Below, piece after piece: positions 59,550 to 62,404 of a stretch of 62,404 nucleotides of DNA. The position numbers were made by a program, and so were the translations under genes. Below the pieces are notes generated by a model. The model was not told the DNA's origin and made no database searches. It saw only the letters and a list, made by a program, of their open reading frames with translations. How positions within the stretch are numbered: the stretch's first letter is position 1; every line of letters starts with the position of its first letter. Location of the stretch: positions 27,961-90,364 of the forward strand of contig NW_019773530.1 in assembly GCF_001039355.2 (NCBI RefSeq), written 5' to 3'. The stretch comes from Lingula anatina. Taxonomy: Eukaryota; Brachiopoda; Lingulata; Lingulida; Lingulidae.

Positions 59550-60915
59550 AGGCCAAAGTGATAAACAAACAATTAAATACATATGTAAAAAGCAATATTT
59601 AATACATAAACGAATGAACTGATAAAATAATTCTAATAGAATTGATTGAATAAAAAATTAAAAAAGTTAATGACCCAATTTAGAAACATCATATGGATAA
59701 AATACATGTATTTATTATCAAATATGAGTATGCATGCGTGTGTAATCATCGGATATTGTGATTGTGTTCCCTTTTACAACTGCACATGTCATAATACAGT
59801 TGAGCTAAGAAACACGCTCCAGGTTGTTATCCGTCCGTTACTCACTTGTTAAGAAATAATTATAAGGTATTAGAGCTGACACCTCTGGGTTTTCATGTAA
59901 CACAATCCATTCATAAATAAAAAAAATATTACTACTGGTTAAATTATAAAAAAAACTATTACTATTGGTAACATCTAATTTATTCTGAGCTCAATTGTAT
60001 ATATAGTTTTAATGACATATTAGCAGAGGAAGAGTATTAACTGCCCAATAATTTGATTATAAACAATGAGTTGTTTGGTTAATGACTCCTACCTGCTACA
60101 AGTATTGGGCAGTTACCAGATTCGAGCATGGTGATCCTTTTACGCACGTTTATGTCTGCGCTCTCAGATACAACATTCTCAGCTTCCAGTCTCTTTAAGA
60201 TGCTCAAGTCAAGTAATGGTAGGGACTCTTTAATGGTTTGAAAGATCGACTGAAGTGCATTTCTTCTTTGCGTATCATTCTCTCGTAGTTTAGCGAAAAC
60301 ATCAGCAGCCTAAAATTATATATTTATATAAACATACACAGTGACTTTTGCACCCTGGCATCCAACGACATATTAAATATACCCAACTGGTATAAGGAAA
60401 ACGAGGATCAACTGCTCCACGTATCAAATATGGAGGACCCTGCATGAAAGAAGACCCAACAAATTCGCAGATGGGCTCCCCGCCTCCACACGCGCCATTA
60501 AACGGATTAAATCACGAGTCCAAATTTTAATTGCTGGACCCATGCATGGACGGCAAATTTGGAGAAGGAGAGACCATTAGCGGATTAGTCGGGTCTTCTT
60601 TCATGCAGAGTCCGCCATAGTTGATCCGTGGATCAGAAGATTATCGGGTCTTCTATTCTGAATGGCATCTATGTTTACAAAACAAAAGTAAACGTGAGTA
60701 TATTTGAATAAAAAGAAAGACAAAGACTATACCTTTTCCAATCTGGGAACTTGAGAGTGTTCTGCCTCGAAATGTAAGCGAAGCCTTTCTTTTAGATCCT
60801 GTAGATCTTCAATGTCGTCAGTGTATATCTCAAAACGATCGCAAATATCAAAGGCCTCCACGGAGTCATTCAAAGACTCAATGGTGTCTAGAGTAATGTC
60901 ACTTATGTTTGCCAT
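39189..60915 (-). CDS. Dynamin-like GTPase fused to a C-terminal pseudokinase (8 exons, 1024 aa)
   Basis: Spliced gene with exons 60915-60733, 60309-60093, 59388-59090, 58931-58785, 45340-45012, 44783-43575, 43445-43175 and 39608-39189. Lengths sum to 3075 nt and every junction phase matches. An in-frame TAA at 60958-60960 precedes the ATG. Seen: P-loop GETSSGKST (about 134-142), G3 DSPG (240-243), G4 NRWD (312-315), a charged helical stretch (about 405-450), a hydrophobic stretch (about 586-613), then a kinase fold (about 765-1010). Known: dynamin-family GTPases remodel membranes, and mitofusin and bacterial dynamin-like proteins carry a hydrophobic membrane-inserting segment. Inferred: membrane-associated GTP-dependent scaffold or signalling protein. 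The kinase keeps the beta-3 Lys (SVK, 776) and the catalytic-loop Asp (876) but has Ser for the loop Lys, Thr for the loop Asn and NIS in place of DFG. DSTYK also has a large N-terminal region before a kinase, but I cannot confirm orthology. Confidence 0.85.
39660..40445. mobile_element. Inverted-repeat element A in intron 7
   Basis: Starts with C-rich blocks (CCCCCCCCCCAAACAATCCC) followed by AAAGAACATATTTTTTATAT and ends TATATATTCTTCGGGGGGAA plus ATTGTCC. The two ends are inverted copies. The interior has CATTTCATCC and TTTACCCCAC shared with element B. Confidence 0.65.
40606..41284 (-). mobile_element. Internally deleted Tc1-like derivative (MITE-like)
   Basis: Reverse orientation relative to the element at 3404. 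It keeps the two end regions and lacks almost all transposase coding; the join at about 40990 links the 3' end region to sequence matching about 3690-3703. It lies in intron 7 of the GTPase-pseudokinase gene, between two related inverted-repeat elements. The right end AAACCCTG is followed by TA; the left terminal bases are eroded. Confidence 0.75.
41288..43115. mobile_element. Inverted-repeat element B in intron 7, interrupted by a MITE
   Basis: Same family as element A: begins AGGACAATCCCCCCCCCC, ends GGGGGGGAATTGTCCT. It carries the 41769-42802 element inside; without it the length matches element A. Confidence 0.65.
41769..42802. mobile_element. MITE with ~45-bp inverted ends (CCCCTTTACACTGGACGG)
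   Basis: The left end CCCCCTTTACACTGGACGGC and the right end GCCGTCCAGTGTAAAGGGGC are inverted, and the similarity extends to about 45 bp with GTCCTTTCTGCGTCC. Subterminal GGACGCACAAGCATCGCC units repeat. No transposase. It sits inside element B. Confidence 0.75.
43175..43445 (-). CDS. GTPase-pseudokinase gene, exon 7 (kinase core, degenerate catalytic loop)
   Basis: Codes residues about 796-885. It contains the helix-E motif LADALAYLHKNG and then VCVDLSMDTVMI at the catalytic loop. An active kinase has HRDLKxxN here; this copy has C-V-D-L-S-M-D-T, so His, Arg, Lys and Asn are all replaced while Asp876 remains. The exon ends in phase 0 at GTGAGT, and a (TA)n tract (about 43123-43169) begins within a few bases of the donor. 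Confidence 0.85.
43575..44783 (-). CDS. GTPase-pseudokinase gene, exon 6 (helical stalk, hydrophobic segment, kinase N-lobe start)
   Basis: Large 1209-nt exon, phase 2 in and out, coding residues about 393-794. The first part is rich in Lys, Glu and Leu with coiled-coil character (about 415-450). The middle holds one uncharged stretch, IALGLFSPIILPIGALGM onward to about residue 613, followed by a basic KKHVRKQK segment as at a membrane interface. The end holds the kinase N-lobe, with the beta-3 lysine in KISVKRY (Lys776) and an acidic helix-C-like stretch after it. Confidence 0.85.
45012..45340 (-). CDS. GTPase-pseudokinase gene, exon 5 (NRWD)
   Basis: Begins LQKLLRQLQD in phase 0 and continues exon 4 smoothly across the 13.4-kb intron. 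Contains the guanine-specificity motif as FVCNRWD (residues 309-315). The donor was chosen by frame: ending at 45012 (CG, then GTGTGT) leaves phase 2 and joins exon 6 as HVHR-WGKH. A stronger-looking GTGAGT donor 35 nt earlier (exon end 45047) would shift exon 6 out of frame into a nearby stop. Confidence 0.8.
45719..46482. repeat. Left arm of large inverted repeat 1
   Basis: About 0.76 kb whose reverse complement matches the right arm (50588-52918, minus its insertion) over most of its length. Examples: AACAATATCAACAGCGATTC and GTAATGCGTGCTGAACGACA. Non-coding, in intron 4. Confidence 0.85.
46806..47075 (+). pseudogene. LINE C-terminal remnant (same type as at 21.0 kb)
   Basis: GRRKWKWIGQV in one frame, then after a frame change TPEGRRKRIRPKATWR, ETWLKQLG and RLARDRAQWEIFV, ending at a stop followed by an (AGT)n tail. 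It lies in intron 4, just inside the left arm of the large inverted repeat. Confidence 0.7.
47640..50410 (+). pseudogene. Degenerate LINE: ORF1-like, endonuclease and RT remnants
   Basis: In order: a coiled-coil ORF1-like frame (47823-48239); endonuclease end motifs STIDYLL and FSDHAPITF (48400-48520); RT pieces RRLGAWDKDS, DAQFGFKAGLSTVDAIF, VDYKSAFDSIDRPSLW and GLLQGD; then the C-terminal zinc-knuckle-like CKLCNLNDVEDEF (about 50190). The block carrying the catalytic YxDD is deleted, and there are several frameshifts and stops. It lies between the arms of the inverted repeat in intron 4. The C-terminal pattern matches the LINE at 18.3 kb. Confidence 0.75.
51085..52733. mobile_element. TTAA-flanked non-autonomous element (piggyBac-like ends)
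   Basis: Begins GGACGTTCTCTCATATT and ends AATATGAGAGAGCGTCC (inverted, one mismatch), with TTAA at 51081-51084 and 52734-52737. TTAA duplication is the mark of piggyBac-type insertion. No transposase; it contains a poly-T run (51888-51940) and a nested MITE. Confidence 0.75.
51552..51836. mobile_element. Nested MITE with CCCRCACAAAAA ends
   Basis: Left end CCCGCACAAAAACG, right end TTTTTTGTGTGGG. The interior is built from ACTGCA/TGCTTC-like steps (CTACTGCA, ATGCTCC). It sits inside the TTAA element, so it is the younger insertion. Confidence 0.6.
53455..54090. repeat. Left arm of large inverted repeat 2
   Basis: Inverted copy of 57130-57727. Contains the block around CAATATGGCCGTCAATTTAT twice in diverged form (near 53565 and 54057). 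An 82-codon open frame occurs in both arms, in opposite genomic orientation, with similar sequence; I see no gene context for it. Confidence 0.75.
54950..55400 (-). pseudogene. Second Tc1/mariner-type transposase remnant
   Basis: The reverse strand reads QQDKTRSHSAQMIQAYL, then after a frame change DMNPIEHLW, and later MHQQIAACIEASG. These match the second Asp block, the Asn-Pro-Ile-Glu block and the C terminus of Tc1/mariner transposases. It has stops and frameshifts. Family differs from the element at 3404. Confidence 0.65.
55503..55670. repeat. About 57-bp tandem repeat sharing the ATCTCGAAAGC motif
   Basis: Three imperfect units beginning CGTATCTCGAAAGCTTCGC, each containing GTGCGC and GCATGG. 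The start motif is the same as the MITE end at 22289, so the array probably grew from such an end. Confidence 0.6.
57130..57727. repeat. Right arm of large inverted repeat 2
   Basis: Inverted partner of 53455-54090. The arms flank about 3 kb with a Tc1/mariner remnant and the ATCTCGAAAGC tandem repeat. Non-coding, in intron 4. Confidence 0.75.
58785..58931 (-). CDS. GTPase-pseudokinase gene, exon 4 (DSPG)
   Basis: A 147-nt phase-0 exon coding 49 residues. It begins SGVYIIDSPGIGES, which contains the G3 motif DxxG (residues 240-243), and ends TDKSGGVQEDR. The acceptor is CCCTTAG and the donor is a consensus GTAAGT. It is the last exon before the 13.4-kb intron. Confidence 0.88.
59090..59388 (-). 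CDS. GTPase-pseudokinase gene, exon 3 (P-loop)
   Basis: Completes the P-loop GETSSGKST followed by LLNLLLG, then a likely switch region with a conserved threonine in the AHLSCTAAITR stretch (residues about 158-168). P-loop GxxxSGKS plus a downstream T fits the dynamin_N family. Phase 1 in, phase 0 out (donor GTAATG). A (TA)n tract of about 60 bp lies in intron 2 just upstream (59486-59546). Confidence 0.88.
59486..59546. repeat. (TA)n microsatellite in intron 2
   Basis: About 30 TA repeats, 100 bp upstream of the P-loop exon on the minus strand. Similar tracts occur at about 27283-27334 and 43123-43169. Confidence 0.9.
60093..60309 (-). CDS. GTPase-pseudokinase gene, exon 2
   Basis: Codes residues 62-133 plus one base of codon 134. 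It is a helical lead-in to the GTPase, ending CPILVA just before the P-loop. The acceptor TTTTAG (60311-60310) and donor GTAGGA (60092-60091) give phase 0 in and phase 1 out. This places the splice inside the glycine codon that opens the P-loop. Confidence 0.8.
60370..60668. mobile_element. MITE in intron 1 of the GTPase-pseudokinase gene
   Basis: Related to 19404-19612. Internal inverted matches GCATGAAAGAAGACCC (60444) and GGGTCTTCTTTCATGC (60591) frame a GC-richer centre. It ends near 60668. Boundaries approximate. Confidence 0.5.
60733..60915 (-). CDS. GTPase-pseudokinase gene, exon 1 (start)
   Basis: Codes residues 1-61, beginning MANISDITLD. The ATG at 60915 is supported by an in-frame stop 45 nt upstream. 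The segment is acidic and probably helical, with no signal peptide, which fits a cytosolic N terminus. It ends in phase 0 at a GTATAG donor (60732-60731). An AG-like acceptor just upstream (about 60965) could mark a 5' non-coding exon, but I cannot show one. Confidence 0.75.
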
Positions 60916-60960
60916 TGCTGCTACCGCCTCGTATTTCCAAGTATTTTGTGTTTTCAGTTA

Positions 60961-62075
60961 TTTACCTAAAAATGATAAAGATGTGGGTCCTTGTTTTTGA
61001 AAAAGAGAAAATGTATTATTATATGTGTCAAAATAAGATGACTGACTGACTTAAATCGCAGATAGGACTATTCTAGTTCTGCTGAGGGTGAAGATATACT
61101 AGTTTACTTATACCCCCTGGTGTGTTTGTTGTTGTTATGCGTTTTGAGACCCTCACTTACAAAAGGGAGCAAATAGGCTGGGGGCTTAAACAATGATTCA
61201 ATTTCGACGTGCTACATTATTCGCCATTCTGCTGCAATAGGCGTGTTTCAATGCATTACGATCACGTGGTATAAGTGTACATATAGGTTACTACGCGTCC
61301 TGTTGAGCAACATTATTTGTCCGAAGAAAAAGCAATGTTTCTCCCCCAGAAACCTAGGTCGGCGAAAAAAAAAGAGATTGAATTCAGAACAGCAAAATCT
61401 GAGTACAGAGCAATAAAAGTAAGACCCCATTCCAATACCAAGATCGATATAGCAAGATCGATCCATCTCCGAAGGGTTTCTCGTTTAATATTGCATTCCG
61501 CTTTATACCCCCATCACACCAGAGGCAGAGTGAGCTCGAATGCCGTCGGAAAGACAATTGTTTGTGCATTCCTGGATATTCAAAGAGCATTCTAAAATTT
61601 CCGAGTGCTTTTCAAATATTTTTACCCATTATTGTCGTCGTGGAGAATATTTAGAATGCAGTCATAGTGCAGTTAGAATACTGTTCAAATGCGTTCGATA
61701 ATTTTCCACTTGGAATGCACTTCGAAAGTTTTTGACATGAGCAAAACATTCGAGCCGGCCACAAGAATGTGTAAAAATATTTGGAATGCACTCAGAATTT
61801 TTAGAATGCTCTTCCGTCAGAATGTTTGGAATGTGCCTCGGACAGGCCAACTACCAGACTCGGCACATAAGGTTCCAGAATTAACCGGTACGTCGGACCA
61901 CACTACACGTTTTCAAGGTGTGTGTCAGATCGCATTTCGGAGTATCAGTCAGAACACCGACAGGACGAGCACGCGGTCGTCCTACAAAATTTGTTCTGGG
62001 GTATAATACTCCGAAAAGAAGCTACGCCGAAAGTCTTTTTTTTAAGTCGTACAGGAACGCAGGGGGAACGCAGGG
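60961..62075. other. Upstream region of the GTPase-pseudokinase gene, repeat-like
   Basis: From about 61500 to 61830, steps such as TAGAATGC, GGAATGCA and GAATGTTTGG recur, resembling the subterminal repeats of a DNA transposon. CCCCATCACACCAGAGG at 61509 could be an end. No coding supported. The gene's promoter should lie here, but I see no clear TATA box. Confidence 0.4.
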
Positions 62076-62338
62076 CAGGGCCGTAGCCTCCTGGGGGGCA
62101 GGGGGGTAGCTGCCCCCCTGGGATTTGAGGTGCAAAAAAATAATCGCAATTTCTGTCTTCTGATTGAGCAATAAATAACAGTTAAAATTCACCAGAATGC
62201 AGTATTATACATACAGATTTAAAAATTTTTCCACACTGTGGGAGGGGGACACCCCCTCCCACACCCTTCCCCCTTGGGGGCTTCGCCCCCTCGTGTCCGC
62301 TTACTGCCCCCTGGCATTTTGCTCAGGCTACGGCCCTG
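62076..62338. mobile_element. GC-rich MITE with inverted CAGGGCCGTAGCC ends
   Basis: Left end CAGGGCCGTAGCCTCCTGG and right end CAGGCTACGGCCCTG are inverted copies. The interior has long C and G runs. No coding. Confidence 0.7.
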
Positions 62339-62404
62339 CAGGGGCAAGACTAATGTCATTTATTTATCACAATTTATCGATACTTGAAACAACCAAGCAA
62401 CCCC

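Overview
The window is nuclear DNA from a multicellular animal, most likely a marine invertebrate. Coding regions are split by GT-AG introns, overall composition is AT-rich, and the sequence carries long (TA)n, (AC)n, (TTA)n and (GA)n tracts, decayed LINE and Tc1/mariner copies and many short inverted-repeat transposons. I cannot fix the phylum. A run of N (20141-21019) is an assembly gap. No rRNA, CRISPR or prokaryotic operon is present, and I support no tRNA.

Main gene, minus strand (60915 down to 39189): eight phase-compatible exons encode a predicted 1024-residue protein. It has an N-terminal dynamin-type GTPase (P-loop, DSPG and NRWD motifs), a long helical region with one hydrophobic segment, and a C-terminal protein-kinase fold whose catalytic motifs are eroded, so it is probably a pseudokinase. 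Intron 4 is 13.4 kb and holds two large inverted repeats (45.7-52.9 kb and 53.4-57.7 kb) full of LINE, Tc1 and TTAA-flanked element remains. Intron 7 holds two related inverted-repeat elements, a deleted Tc1 derivative and a MITE with about 45-bp ends.

Left part, minus strand: a CUB-domain single-pass membrane protein (CUB exons and a TM/tail exon at 1481-3030), with a duplicated CUB half-exon and signal-peptide exon at 12.5-14.5 kb and a stop-containing copy at 15.5-16.2 kb. Between them lie a Tc1-like transposon with a broken transposase (3404-5064), a small candidate gene for a Tyr/Gly/Arg-rich secreted peptide (6101-8079) with a TATA box but CTG where ATG is expected, and an intact SGNH-hydrolase ORF beside a 48-bp minisatellite (10.4-11.7 kb).

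Middle part: LINE 3' ends (18.3 kb, 21.0-21.7 kb, 27.4-27.9 kb), MITEs and a long perfect hairpin near 19 kb. From about 23.3 to 34.4 kb there is a tandem array of roughly 1-2 kb units. On the minus strand the units repeatedly carry the same two exon-like coding segments (here X and Y) of a protein I do not recognise. From 34.4 to 39.1 kb there are a truncated Tc1 copy, a possible 7TM-receptor fragment, a 22-bp-spaced array of CACCGCGGTG palindromes and a 0.56-kb tandem duplication.

All exon joins were worked out by hand from splice consensus and phase. Family names rest on motif recognition, not on database searches.
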